Shown piece by piece: positions 9,824 through 17,642 of a stretch of 64,000 bases of DNA. The stretch covers positions 186,001-250,000 of the forward strand of contig NZ_JABEND010000006.1 of assembly GCF_013002705.1 (NCBI RefSeq). The letters run 5' to 3'. The notes beneath the pieces are model-generated. The model searched no databases and was not told the origin of the DNA. It was given only the letters and a program-made list of their open reading frames with translations. A program made the translations under genes and the position numbers. This DNA comes from Nakamurella aerolata (GTDB lineage: Bacteria; Actinomycetota; Actinomycetes; Mycobacteriales; Nakamurellaceae). Numbering within the stretch: position 1 is the first letter of the stretch; each line of letters starts with the position of its first letter.

Positions 9824-11455
9824 CTACTGGAAGGTGATCCCGGAGTCGAAGGTGGCGTACTGATCGAGGTCGGCGCCCTTGGCCGGATCGGCGATGCGGC
9901 GGCTCATGGTGCCGGCGGCCACGTCGATGGTGATCAGGCTGACCGGGTTGCCCGTCACGTCGGTCTGGTTGTTCAGGTACGAGACCACCTTGTTGCCCTG
10001 CTCATAAGTGTCGGTGCGGTGCGCCGCGCTGCCGACGTGCCCGGAGAACACTGCCTTGATGTTCTTGTACTTGCTGATCAGGTTGTCCTGCAAGTACTTC
10101 GGCGTCATGGCACCGTAGTTGTCGTTGCCCAGGCCGATACTGCCGTTCGGTTCGAGGTAGGCGTGAACCTGAACCAGCACATTGTCGTTGGGATGGTCGG
10201 CGACCACCTGCTTGGCCCAGTCGACCACCTGCGGACGCGGCCACGCCTCCAGCGTCAGCACCATAAAGTCCTTGCCGGCAGCCGAGAATCGCGAGTAGGT
10301 GTTGTCAACCTTGCCGGGCTCGTAGCTGCCGGCCACCGCGCCGAACCGCTCGGCGGTGAAGACCTTGTTGAATTCTTCGGTGTGCCGCAACAGTTTGCTG
10401 GTCACGCATTCCGACGCCGGGAAGCGTTCCTTGCACTCGGGGTTGCCGACGTAAGCGGCGCCGCCGTAACCGCGGCTGCCCGGGATCCCGTTCCAGCCAA
10501 CGGCTCTGGTGTCGTGGTTGCCGAGCGTCAGGGCGTACGGGACGCCGGCGGCCTCCAGCGGGCGCATTGCGTCGCTGGCCACCTGGTACTGCGACGGCAC
10601 CACCCAACCCCAGTTGACGACGTCACCGGTGTGCATCACAAACTTCAGGTTCAGCGCAGACCTGTTGTTCAGCAACCAGTTCGTGCGCCCCTTGAAGCGC
10701 GGGTCGGTGGTGCCGGTCTCCATCTGGGTGTCCGGGTACACCGCGATGGTGAACCGGCTGCTCTCGTTGGCGGCCTGCTGCTGGGTCGGCGCGTAGAAGG
10801 CCACCCCCGACTCGGTCCAACCGTCGGCCGTCAGCTGCTCGCGCTCGGCGGCCGACACCGCCAGCCGGTGCTTGGTCCTGTTGTTCGCGTGCTTGACGAA
10901 CTGCCGCACCGGTTGCGCGCACGACGTCGGCGCGGTGAGGGCGTACATCCGCGACATCGGTCCCTGCTCCCGGTACCCCTGCGCGGCCGCCTCGTCCCTG
11001 GCGGCGTCGCCGGCCACCCACATGAAGTCGACCTGGCTCGGGTTGTACATGCGGTAGACCGGCGTCAGCCCCGGCGCCGCCAGCCGGGTGGCGGTGAACG
11101 GCACGCCGCGGTCGTCCGAGTAGCCGTACTTGGTGTCGGCGGTGCGCGCCTCGCTCTCCCACACCGTGAACAGTGACGCCGCTGTTGTCGGGTTGACCCG
11201 TTCGTACACCGGCATGGTCATCGCGGCGCAGGCATCGGTCGTCGCGGCTCGGAACCCGGCGGCCGGCGCCCCGACGCCGGCGGCGGAGACCAGCGGCTGG
11301 CAGACGGCGACCGCCGTCACTGCGGCCAGCGCCGCCGGCAGCAGCCGGGTGCGGCGCCGGCGCTGCACGCCATGACGAGAACCCGGGCTGCCCGGCTTGC
11401 GGCTACCGGAGTTGTGGGGACCCTGCTGCTGACGATGGGTGACGCGGGTAGCCAT
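9824..11455 (-). CDS. Secreted metallophosphoesterase with N-terminal DUF5648-like region
   Basis: This 543-aa protein starts with a basic stretch and a hydrophobic signal (about residues 25-50). Next comes a region with two or three repeated motifs of the type PVYRMYN...GY..QGP, resembling DUF5648 lectin-like repeats. The C-terminal part (about 225-540) is a calcineurin-like phosphoesterase, with metal-ligand motifs in YPDTQ, HTGDVVNWG, LGNHDT, QVHAYLE and FSGHVG. It should act outside the cell on a phosphate ester; the substrate is unknown. I chose the ATG at 11455 because AGGA lies 8 nt upstream; a GTG at 11473 has none. Confidence 0.85.
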   Translation of the reverse strand: MATRVTHRQQQGPHNSGSRKPGSPGSRHGVQRRRRTRLLPAALAAVTAVAVCQPLVSAAGVGAPAAGFRAATTDACAAMTMPVYERVNPTTAASLFTVWESEARTADTKYGYSDDRGVPFTATRLAAPGLTPVYRMYNPSQVDFMWVAGDAARDEAAAQGYREQGPMSRMYALTAPTSCAQPVRQFVKHANNRTKHRLAVSAAEREQLTADGWTESGVAFYAPTQQQAANESSRFTIAVYPDTQMETGTTDPRFKGRTNWLLNNRSALNLKFVMHTGDVVNWGWVVPSQYQVASDAMRPLEAAGVPYALTLGNHDTRAVGWNGIPGSRGYGGAAYVGNPECKERFPASECVTSKLLRHTEEFNKVFTAERFGAVAGSYEPGKVDNTYSRFSAAGKDFMVLTLEAWPRPQVVDWAKQVVADHPNDNVLVQVHAYLEPNGSIGLGNDNYGAMTPKYLQDNLISKYKNIKAVFSGHVGSAAHRTDTYEQGNKVVSYLNNQTDVTGNPVSLITIDVAAGTMSRRIADPAKGADLDQYATFDSGITFQ

Positions 11456-11533
11456 AGAACCGTCCTGTTTCACTCGAATGGGTGTCCCCGACCCCGAGAA
11501 AGAGTAACCGACGGTGTTGACCCTGGCTATGGT

Positions 11534-11631
11534 CAGTTTCGGCCGGTCAGTTTCGGCCGGTCAGCTTCGGCCGGCCAGCTGCAGCCGGTCAGTTTCGGCC
11601 GGTCAGTTTCGGCCGGTCAGTTTCGGCGGCG
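11534..11631. repeat. 14-bp tandem repeat, seven copies
   Basis: Seven consecutive 14-bp units of the type CAGTTTCGGCCGGT run from 11534; units 3 and 4 diverge (CAGCTTC..., CAGCTGC...) and the last is partly degenerate. The array ends about 80 bp upstream of the phosphoesterase start on the minus strand, so copy number could affect its promoter region. Confidence 0.9.
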
Positions 11632-11775
11632 CGGGTGGACCCGTCGGCGCCTCACAGCCGAGTTTTCGCAACACAGCTCAGTTGGTTAACCAATCCGGCT
11701 GTGAGGTGCGAACTCAGCTGTGACGCCAGCCGGCCAGCGCGGGCGAGCCCTGGCCAGCGCGGGCCAGCGCAGCCA

Positions 11776-11798
11776 CCCGCCGCCGGCCGGCCGGCGGG
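11776..11798. terminator. GC-rich near-palindrome after trpG
   Basis: A 7-bp CCCGCCG/CGGCGGG inverted repeat with a self-complementary CCGGCCGG centre lies 26-48 bp after the trpG stop on the minus strand. It could terminate the sortase-trpG transcript. There is no U tract, so this is tentative. Confidence 0.45.
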
Positions 11799-11823
11799 TC
11801 GGCGGGTCGGGCGGAACAGTGGA

Positions 11824-12513
11824 TCAGCCGGCGCGCAGCCGCAGCCGCTCGACGTCCTGCGCCAGCGGCGCCACCCGGCTCGGCGCCGCGGCGTCACCCA
11901 ACTCCACCAGCCAGTTGGCCAGTAGCGCGTGGCCGGCCTGGGTCAGCACGGATTCCGGATGGAACTGCACGCTCTGCAGCGGCAGCGACCGGTGCCGCAA
12001 CCCCATGATCACGCCCGGCGCGTCGGTACCCGGGGTGCCGTCGGCAACGGTGCGGGCGGTGATCTCCAGCTCGTCGGGCACGGTGCCGTCCTGCACGGCG
12101 AGCGAGTGATACCTGGTGACAGTCAACGGATCCGGCAGCCCGGCGAACACCCCGGCGTCGTCGTGGCTGATCTGTGAGGTCCGGCCGTGCAGGAGCTGGT
12201 CGGCGCGGTGCACCACCCCGCCGTAGACCTCCGCGATGGCCTGGTGCCCGAGACACACCCCCAGCGTCGGGAGCCGGCGCTGCGCCGCCCACTCGATGAC
12301 GGCCGCCATCGACCCGGCCTCTGCGGGGGTGCCGGGGCCGGGCGAGAGCAGGACGCCGTCGGCACCGACCTCGTCGATCACCCCGGCGGCGACATCGGCG
12401 GGCGAGCGGTCGTCGTTGCGCCAGACCACGGTCTCGGCGCCGAGCTGGCCGAGGTACTGCACCAGGTTGTAGACGAACGAGTCGTAGTTGTCGATGACGA
12501 GCACGCGGGCCAT
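11824..12513 (-). CDS. trpG: Glutamine amidotransferase, anthranilate/aminodeoxychorismate synthase component II
   Basis: This 229-aa class I glutamine amidotransferase would supply ammonia to a chorismate-using partner for anthranilate or p-aminobenzoate synthesis. The start DNYDSFVYNLVQYL is typical. The catalytic Cys is in GVCLGHQ and the His/Glu pair in QFHPES; the oxyanion strand is SPGPGTP. No component I gene is in the window. The gene occupies the position of mycobacterial trpG (Rv0013) beside pknB. It is last in a minus-strand set after the sortase and a microprotein, with a 52-bp gap upstream. TrpG and PabA cannot be told apart from sequence here. Confidence 0.92.
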   Translation of the reverse strand: MARVLVIDNYDSFVYNLVQYLGQLGAETVVWRNDDRSPADVAAGVIDEVGADGVLLSPGPGTPAEAGSMAAVIEWAAQRRLPTLGVCLGHQAIAEVYGGVVHRADQLLHGRTSQISHDDAGVFAGLPDPLTVTRYHSLAVQDGTVPDELEITARTVADGTPGTDAPGVIMGLRHRSLPLQSVQFHPESVLTQAGHALLANWLVELGDAAAPSRVAPLAQDVERLRLRAG

Positions 12514-12565
12514 GGCCCTATGCTGCCAGCTGGCCGCGATCGCCGGCTAACGGCCGGTCGGCCGA

Positions 12566-12724
12566 CTACTGGCTGACGTCGACATTGTTGAACGGCAGCA
12601 ACGGTTCCACCCACGGGAAGATCACGAAGAACAGCAACGCGACCACCGCGAGAAACAGCACGAGGCACTCGCCGATGCGCGCCGCGGTGTTGCCGGGCAG
12701 GTGCCGCCAGAGCCATCCGTACAT
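12566..12724 (-). CDS. 52-aa membrane microprotein downstream of class E sortase
   Basis: I translated a 52-residue frame starting MYGWLWRHLPG, with one membrane segment (LVLFLAVVALLFFVIFP) followed by WVEPLLPFNNVDVSQ. It begins 4 bp after the sortase stop (12729), so the two are surely co-transcribed. Similar short proteins starting MYG.LWR.LPG are, to my knowledge, common beside sortase/trpG genes in actinobacteria, without a known function. One membrane span and the WVEPLLPF motif suggest a small partner of the sortase or of the envelope; this is inference. Confidence 0.8.
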   Translation of the reverse strand: MYGWLWRHLPGNTAARIGECLVLFLAVVALLFFVIFPWVEPLLPFNNVDVSQ

Positions 12725-12728
12725 GCGC

Positions 12729-14309
12729 TCACGCTCCCAGTTCCGGCGGCAGGAACCCGGCCGCCTTGGAGTAGCTCTTGGTCAGCACGCCGTGGATGAT
12801 CATCCGCTCGCGGTCGGAGAACTGCGGGTGGCAGGTGGTCAGGGTGATCAGCCGCTCGGCGTTCGGCGGGATCGTCATGCTCTGCACCCCCGGGATCGGA
12901 TAGGTCTGCTCGATCGCCTGCGGCAACACGATCTGCCGACCGAAAACCCCTGCGTACGAACCGGTTTGCTTCTTGACGTCGGCACATTCGGGGCGGGCGG
13001 CCGGGTTCCAGTTCGCCGCCTCGTCCTGCATCGGCAGCACCCGGTAGACGAACCAGTCGTCCTGGGTCTCCACCACCAGCGCGTCGCAGGAGCGCAGCTC
13101 GCCGGCGTCGTTGAACGGGGCGCCGTGCGTCACCCGGTGCCCGGCGACGGCGAAATTGCCTGGCTGGCCCGGATACTGGCTGTCGGCGTAGTGGCCGGGG
13201 CCGGTGGCGAGGTCGTCGTCGTTGGTGCCCTCGATCAGGGTGTACACCTCGTCGGCGCCGAAGCTGGGAATGTATAGCTTGGCAAAGCCCTCGCCGGTGA
13301 GTGTGTCGTATTTCTTGGTGCGTTTGCTGGCGTCGGTCTCCAACTGCTTGGCCGGCGGCGGCCCGGCGTCGGTCGTCCCGCCGGTACCGGCGCTGCGGGT
13401 CACGGTGACGACGTTCGGCTCGGCCGCCGCCCACTTCTCCTCAAGCACCTGGGTCGCCTGCGCCTGCTTGCGGGCGGTGAAGATGTCGGTGATCCACAGC
13501 TCGTAGACCACTAGCAGCAGCATCACCACGCCGAGCGTCACCAGAATTTCGCCGGCTGTGCGGGTGAGCATCCGCCCCACCCCGCCGCCACCGGACCGGC
13601 CGGCGCGGCCGCTGCGCGGGGGCAGCGGGGGTTCGTCGCTGCCGGTGCCTGCGGCCGAATCCGGGGTGCCCTCCGGATCGGCATCGGGAGCTGTCGTTGC
13701 CTGGTGCTCGCCGGCGCCGGCGCGGGTGTCGTCATCGCTGGTGCCAACCCCGCTGGCGGCAACGCCGCTGGTGGCAACCCCGCTGGCGACAACGCCCCCG
13801 CCGGACGACGCCGCGCCGCTGCCCGCCGTGCCGACGGCGCTCTCGCGGTCGGCCGATTTCACCCCGGCGATCACCGCGGCATACTCGGCGTCCCGGTCGG
13901 CGGTGCCACCGTTGATGTCCCCTTCGTTGGCATGGTCCCCGCCGACGGCCGGCAACGTTGCGGTGGGCGGTTCGGAGTCGGCCAGCGGGCGGGAGCCGGC
14001 CAGCGGTTCGGAGCCCGCCAGCGGTTCGGAGCCGGCCAGCGGGCGGGAGTCGGTGAGCGGGCGGGTGTCGGCCAGCGGTTCGGAGCCGGTGAGCGGGCGG
14101 GTGTCGGCGGAGCCCGGCGCGGACCCTGGGGCAGCGCCGCTGCCCGACCAGCTGCCGGTACGGGCTTCCGCGTCGTCGCCGTGTTCGCCTTGGGTGTCGG
14201 CGGCGCGGGTCCGCGCGGCGCCGCGATCCTGCCGGCGCTGTTCGGCGCGCTCGGCCATCGCCCGCGCGAGCAGCGCGCAACGCTCGCCGTCCTGGTCCTG
14301 GTCGTTCAT
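12729..14309 (-). CDS. Class E sortase with long repetitive N-terminal region
   Basis: This protein (526 aa) has a cytoplasmic, low-complexity N-terminal half, one membrane span (about residues 255-275) and a C-terminal sortase domain that would join surface proteins to the wall. Catalytic residues are seen: His in AGHRVTHGAPF, Cys in TLTTCHPQF and Arg in SDRERM; the TLTTC form is typical of class E. The ATG at 14309 has AAGGGGG upstream; an ATG at 14357 adds 16 residues. Most class E sortases are 200-350 aa, so the N-terminal extension is unusual. It contains a six-residue tandem repeat (GSEPLA, DSRPLA and variants) coded at about 13970-14108. Confidence 0.9.
   Translation of the reverse strand: MNDQDQDGERCALLARAMAERAEQRRQDRGAARTRAADTQGEHGDDAEARTGSWSGSGAAPGSAPGSADTRPLTGSEPLADTRPLTDSRPLAGSEPLAGSEPLAGSRPLADSEPPTATLPAVGGDHANEGDINGGTADRDAEYAAVIAGVKSADRESAVGTAGSGAASSGGGVVASGVATSGVAASGVGTSDDDTRAGAGEHQATTAPDADPEGTPDSAAGTGSDEPPLPPRSGRAGRSGGGGVGRMLTRTAGEILVTLGVVMLLLVVYELWITDIFTARKQAQATQVLEEKWAAAEPNVVTVTRSAGTGGTTDAGPPPAKQLETDASKRTKKYDTLTGEGFAKLYIPSFGADEVYTLIEGTNDDDLATGPGHYADSQYPGQPGNFAVAGHRVTHGAPFNDAGELRSCDALVVETQDDWFVYRVLPMQDEAANWNPAARPECADVKKQTGSYAGVFGRQIVLPQAIEQTYPIPGVQSMTIPPNAERLITLTTCHPQFSDRERMIIHGVLTKSYSKAAGFLPPELGA
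13970..14108. repeat. 18-bp coding tandem repeat in the sortase gene
   Basis: About seven degenerate 18-bp units (GCCAGCGGTTCGGAGCC-like and GTGAGCGGGCGGGTGTC-like types) are in frame and code six-residue units ending in Pro-Leu. They lie in the predicted cytoplasmic part of the sortase, so length changes would keep the frame. Confidence 0.85.
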
Positions 14310-14743
14310 CGCACCCCCTTGGCCTGTCGACACACGCTCTCGCACATTGTGACCCATCGAGGCCGTTACCGGACACGGCGCCGCGGCCCGGCCCTGCAGT
14401 CGTGCGGTGCGGTGATTCGCCCCGGCGGCTCACCCCGGCGACCCGGCGGCCGGACGATCCAGCGGCGCCGCGTTGCGGAGATCCTGTGGTTGCTGCCCTC
14501 CAGCGACGCAGCGGCCAGCGTTGCCGATGCCAGCCGGCGCTCCAGCCGTCCGGCGGTCCTGCTCCGCGGCGCCCCAGGGGTCTGCGGCGCGGTAGCTCGG
14601 CGGTGCAGCGAGCGATGCTGGTCGCACGTCCATGGGTGCGGCACTTACCATGGTCACCGACCCAAGGCGGCAGCGCCGTCGGCCCGGGCCATCGCCGGGG
14701 CAACAGCAGACAGCCGCCGCACGCGGCCAGTACGGAGGACCCG
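14310..14743. other. Divergent intergenic region sortase/crgA (434 bp)
   Basis: No convincing gene was found. The region must hold the divergent promoters for the sortase operon and crgA. The open frames crossing it have neither ribosome sites nor family features. Confidence 0.4.
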
Positions 14744-15043
14744 GTGCCCAAGTCCAAGGTTCGGAAGAAGCCCGCTGGTAGTTCCGCCGGCTCGGTGGCG
14801 GCCCGCTCCGGATCGACCAGCTCCGCAGCAGCACAGACCAGCCGGGTCAAGGTCGCCGGCCCGTCCAGTCCGCTGTACATCGGCGTCATGCTCGGGCTGA
14901 TGATCCTCGGGCTGCTGTGGATCGTCATCTACTACCTGTGGGGCCAGGACATCCCGGTGATGAACACCCTCCAGGGCTGGAACTTCTTGGTCGGGTTCGG
15001 CCTGATGGTGATCGGCCTGCTGATGACCATGCGGTGGCGCTGA
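14744..15043 (+). CDS. crgA: Cell division protein CrgA
   Basis: This 99-aa protein starts MPKSKVRKK, typical of CrgA, and has two membrane segments at about residues 45-68 and 79-97. CrgA recruits and stabilises divisome proteins, interacting with FtsZ, FtsQ and penicillin-binding proteins in mycobacteria. The GTG start has a strong GGAGGA at 14735-14740. Longer upstream extensions of the frame have no family similarity. In Mycobacterium crgA lies between the pknB cluster and a PH-domain protein, the same order as here. Confidence 0.93.
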   Translation: MPKSKVRKKPAGSSAGSVAARSGSTSSAAAQTSRVKVAGPSSPLYIGVMLGLMILGLLWIVIYYLWGQDIPVMNTLQGWNFLVGFGLMVIGLLMTMRWR

Positions 15044-15157
15044 CCCGGCTGCTCAACGGGGCGCTGAACGCCCCGTCGGTATCCGAGCAGTTCGCCTGCC
15101 GGTCATCCGCCGGTCGCCTGCTGGACACCGAAACACATCGATGTCATTCATCCCCAC

Positions 15158-15179
15158 TGTGGACTACCGCTGTGGATAA
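15158..15179 (-). promoter_or_regulatory. Two DnaA-box-like 9-mers
   Basis: On the minus strand 15171-15179 reads TTATCCACA, the exact consensus DnaA box. The 9-mer at 15158-15166 reads TAGTCCACA, one base from the actinobacterial form TTGTCCACA. They are in the same orientation, 13 bp apart, just upstream of the PH-domain gene at 15197. They could titrate DnaA or make the gene DnaA-responsive; two boxes are far too few for oriC. Confidence 0.6.
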
Positions 15180-15196
15180 CGCCCCCGGGACGCGCT

Positions 15197-15655
15197 GTGA
15201 CCATCCCTGACCCGGCCGCCCAGCCGCCCGGCGCGATGCCGCGCAGCGGAATGCGCTGGGGTGTCCGTCCGTGGTTGCTCGCGCTCGGCTGCGCGGTGCT
15301 TGCGGTTGCGGTGGTCTGGGCGATCCTCACGCCGTCTGCTCGTGATCGCGCCGTCGCGGTGCTGATGGCCGGCGCCGGTATCGCGCTGGCGATGTGGGCG
15401 CGGCGCTGGCGGCACCGGCTGGCGGTGGATGCCACCGGCCTCACGGTGACCGGCTGGTCCGGCCCGCAGCACATCCCCTGGCACCAGGTGCGGCGCATCG
15501 ACGAGGTCGCGCACACCCGGCTGGGCACCCGCTCGGCGCTGCTGCACATCGACCTGGTGGACGACACCTTGCTGGTGTTCTCGGCGACCGAGCTGGGTAC
15601 CCGCACCGACGACGTCGCCGCGGCCCTGCACGAGTGGTTCCCCGGGCCGCGCTGA
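15197..15655 (+). CDS. PH-domain membrane protein (Rv0010c-like)
   Basis: This 152-aa protein has two membrane segments (about residues 23-43 and 52-67) followed by a bacterial PH-like domain (LAVDATGLTVTGW, then IPWHQVRRIDEV). Its position next to crgA and near ppiA matches mycobacterial Rv0010c; the function is unknown. The GTG start has only a weak purine-rich stretch upstream. Two DnaA-box-like sites lie 18-39 bp before the start. Confidence 0.8.
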   Translation: MTIPDPAAQPPGAMPRSGMRWGVRPWLLALGCAVLAVAVVWAILTPSARDRAVAVLMAGAGIALAMWARRWRHRLAVDATGLTVTGWSGPQHIPWHQVRRIDEVAHTRLGTRSALLHIDLVDDTLLVFSATELGTRTDDVAAALHEWFPGPR

Positions 15656-16261
15656 ACAGCGCTCGGCCCGCAGCTCCGACTGGCGCCGGCAGTTGCCGCA
15701 CCGCCCATGTCGTGAATCCGGGTCGCGTCGCCCTCACACCCCCGACATCGGCCCCGAAAAGGCCACCGGACCCCGATTCGCGACATCTGCCGGCAATGCT
15801 CCGCCTCACGGAGCACCGCCAGTGCCCAACCCACCAGAGAGCACAGCCGGCCGGCTCGCAGCCCGCCAAACCCAGCCCCGGGCTGCCGCACCCACCGCAG
15901 AGCCCAGCCGGCCGGCTCGCAGCCCGGCCAACCCAGCCCCGGGCTGCCGCACTCACCGCAATGTCGTCAATCCGGGTCGCGTCGCCCCCACCCCCCCCGA
16001 CATCGGACCCGAAAAGGCCACCAGACCCCGATTCACGACAGCCGCCGGCAACGCTCCGCCTCACGGAGCACCGCCAGAGCCCAACCCACCAAAGCCCAGC
16101 CGGCCGGCTCGCAGCCCGCCAACGCCAGCCGCAGGGTGCCGCACCGCCCATGTCGTGAATCCGGGTCGCGTCGCCTCACACCCCCGACATCGGCCCCGAA
16201 AAGGCCACCGGACCCCGATTCGCGACATCTGCCGGCAATGCCGCTTCGACGACGCTGCCGG
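15656..16261. repeat. Intergenic array of long inverted repeats and small hairpins
   Basis: The gap between the PH gene and the HNH gene holds three related blocks. Each starts with ATGTCGTGAATCCGGGTC (15707-15724, 15961-15978, 16150-16167). Each has an inverted copy about 45 bp on, GACCCCGATTCGCGACAT or a variant (15769-15786, 16024-16040, 16211-16228), giving 18-bp arms with two mismatches. In blocks 1 and 2 the small TGCTCCG/CGGAGCA hairpin follows (15797-15815; 16053-16069). Block 3 breaks off within it at about 16238, next to the HNH stop. Between blocks lies a partly duplicated segment rich in AGCCGGCCGGCTCGCAGCCCG. No repeat-spacer regularity of a CRISPR is present. Confidence 0.85.
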
Positions 16262-16606
16262 TCAGCAGCGCCGCAGCTGAGCATCGAGATACGTCCTGGC
16301 GCGCCGCGAACCGCCGACGTCGTCCAGCCGATCCGCCAGTCGCAGCAACAACTTTCGCACCTCGGGCGCAGTGCCGTAGAGCTCGCGCGCCTGTTCCGCC
16401 CACTGCGCCGGGCCTTGGTGCCCACGACGAGCGTTGCAGCGCCGGCAGGCTGCCACCTCGTTCTCGGCGATGCTGGGTCCGCCCTTGGCGCGCGGCACCA
16501 GGTGATCGGTGGTGGCGGCGATCAACTCACCGAACGGGCGGCCGCACCACAGGCAGCGACCGTGCTGGGAGGCGACGGCCCGCTCCAGTCGCTGCTGTTG
16601 GCGCAT
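16262..16606 (-). CDS. HNH endonuclease family protein
   Basis: This 114-aa protein has an HNH nuclease core: CLWC, then DHLVPRAKGG with the catalytic His, Asn in AENEV, and CRRCN completing a Cys4 zinc site. Proteins of this size include stand-alone HNH nucleases of unknown target. It starts 12 bp after the tyrosine phosphatase stop, so it is the last gene of the ABC-F/phosphatase/HNH transcript. Its stop lies directly against the inverted-repeat array. Confidence 0.8.
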   Translation of the reverse strand: MRQQQRLERAVASQHGRCLWCGRPFGELIAATTDHLVPRAKGGPSIAENEVAACRRCNARRGHQGPAQWAEQARELYGTAPEVRKLLLRLADRLDDVGGSRRARTYLDAQLRRC

Positions 16607-16618
16607 GCCCGCCGGCCG

Positions 16619-17620
16619 TCAGCCGCGCAGCTTGCGCCGCAACGCTTCCGAGTCGTCGGCGGTCCAACCGTAGGGCGCCAGGAAGGCTTCGACCCCGCCG
16701 GCCCGGTCCACCTCGTCCAGCAACCCCTGCATGGTCTCCGGGAGGGACAGGTGGGATTCCAGCGGCCGGTCACGCAGGTTGTCGGCGTAGGTCTTGGTGC
16801 TCATCAGCCGATCGACGATGCCCTGCACCCGCTCCGACGACGCCGCGTAGTCCTCGACCACCGCGGCCGGGTCGGCGCCGGCGACCAACAGTGCCAGCGC
16901 GACAACGGTTCCGGTGCGGTCCTTGCCGGCAGCGCAGTGCACCAACGCGGCGCCCGGGGCGGTCGCGATGTCGCGCAGCGCCCCGACGATGGAATCCGGC
17001 CGGTCGGCCAGGTACGACAGGTAGTGCGCGGTGGATTCGTGTTCGTGCGCGACGCTGGCCGACTTCCCCACCCACGGCAGCGCTTCCGGCGGCGCGGTCT
17101 GCGCCGGGTTGCGGCCGTCGCCGTCGGGATGGTCAAGTTCGGTGCGGATCGGCTCAGGGCCGCCCGGTCCCGCGCTGGAGCCTGGCACCGGATCGACGTC
17201 CCCGTCGCCACTCTCCCGCCTGCCAGCACTGTGAGCACCGCCGGCACTGTCAGCACTTTCAGCACCGTCAGCACCACGGGCGCTGTCCCCACCGACGGCG
17301 CTGCCAACCCCGTCGGCACCATCGGCACCGGCGGCGAACACGTCCGGCTTCTCCACGAATACCGAGCGGTGGTGGAACCGCACCCCGTCGGCGCCGACCA
17401 GCGGCCCAGGACCTTCGCTCCGTACCTCGACGCCGGACCGCATGTCGATCACGTCGGTGAGATCCCTGGCGCGTAGCTCCGCGATGTCGGCCGGGGTCAG
17501 CGATTGCAGGTTGTCCGACCGCAGCAGCCGTCCCGGCAGGATCGCGCCGCCGTCGGTGGTCGGGATGCCACCGACGTCACGCATGTTGACCACACCGTCG
17601 AGCTCGATCCAGTTCGCCAT
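16619..17620 (-). CDS. Tyrosine/inositol phosphatase family protein (PF13350-like) with low-complexity insertion
   Basis: This 333-aa protein begins ANWIELDGVVNMRDVGG, typical of the Y_phosphatase3 family (MptpB-like), and has the active-site loop HCAAGKDRTG (CX5R). The MptpB relatives act on phosphotyrosine or phosphoinositides. Between about residues 95 and 150 sits an Ala/Gly/Ser/Asp-rich segment coded by degenerate repeats (about 17200-17345), absent from normal family members; the fold before and after it is intact. The ATG at 17620 follows the ABC-F stop by 22 bp. A longer frame from 17767 has an unlikely N-terminus. Confidence 0.85.
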   Translation of the reverse strand: MANWIELDGVVNMRDVGGIPTTDGGAILPGRLLRSDNLQSLTPADIAELRARDLTDVIDMRSGVEVRSEGPGPLVGADGVRFHHRSVFVEKPDVFAAGADGADGVGSAVGGDSARGADGAESADSAGGAHSAGRRESGDGDVDPVPGSSAGPGGPEPIRTELDHPDGDGRNPAQTAPPEALPWVGKSASVAHEHESTAHYLSYLADRPDSIVGALRDIATAPGAALVHCAAGKDRTGTVVALALLVAGADPAAVVEDYAASSERVQGIVDRLMSTKTYADNLRDRPLESHLSLPETMQGLLDEVDRAGGVEAFLAPYGWTADDSEALRRKLRG

Positions 17621-17642
17621 GCGCCCCAGAGTATCCGCGCGC

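Larger units (their letters stand above)
11456..11823. other. Gap between trpG 3' end and the phosphoesterase start
   Basis: These 368 bases hold a 14-bp tandem repeat (11534-11631, listed separately), a GC-rich near-palindrome just after trpG (11776-11798) and no convincing gene. The phosphoesterase promoter must lie here, near or within the tandem repeat. Confidence 0.6.

Noticed and set aside
15656-16261. CRISPR array
   Set aside because: Repeats are long inverted pairs with unequal spacing and no unique spacers; no cas gene is nearby.
16262-16606. HNH gene as part of a mobile intron or restriction system
   Set aside because: No methyltransferase, intron core or reverse transcriptase nearby; it fits the operon with the phosphatase.
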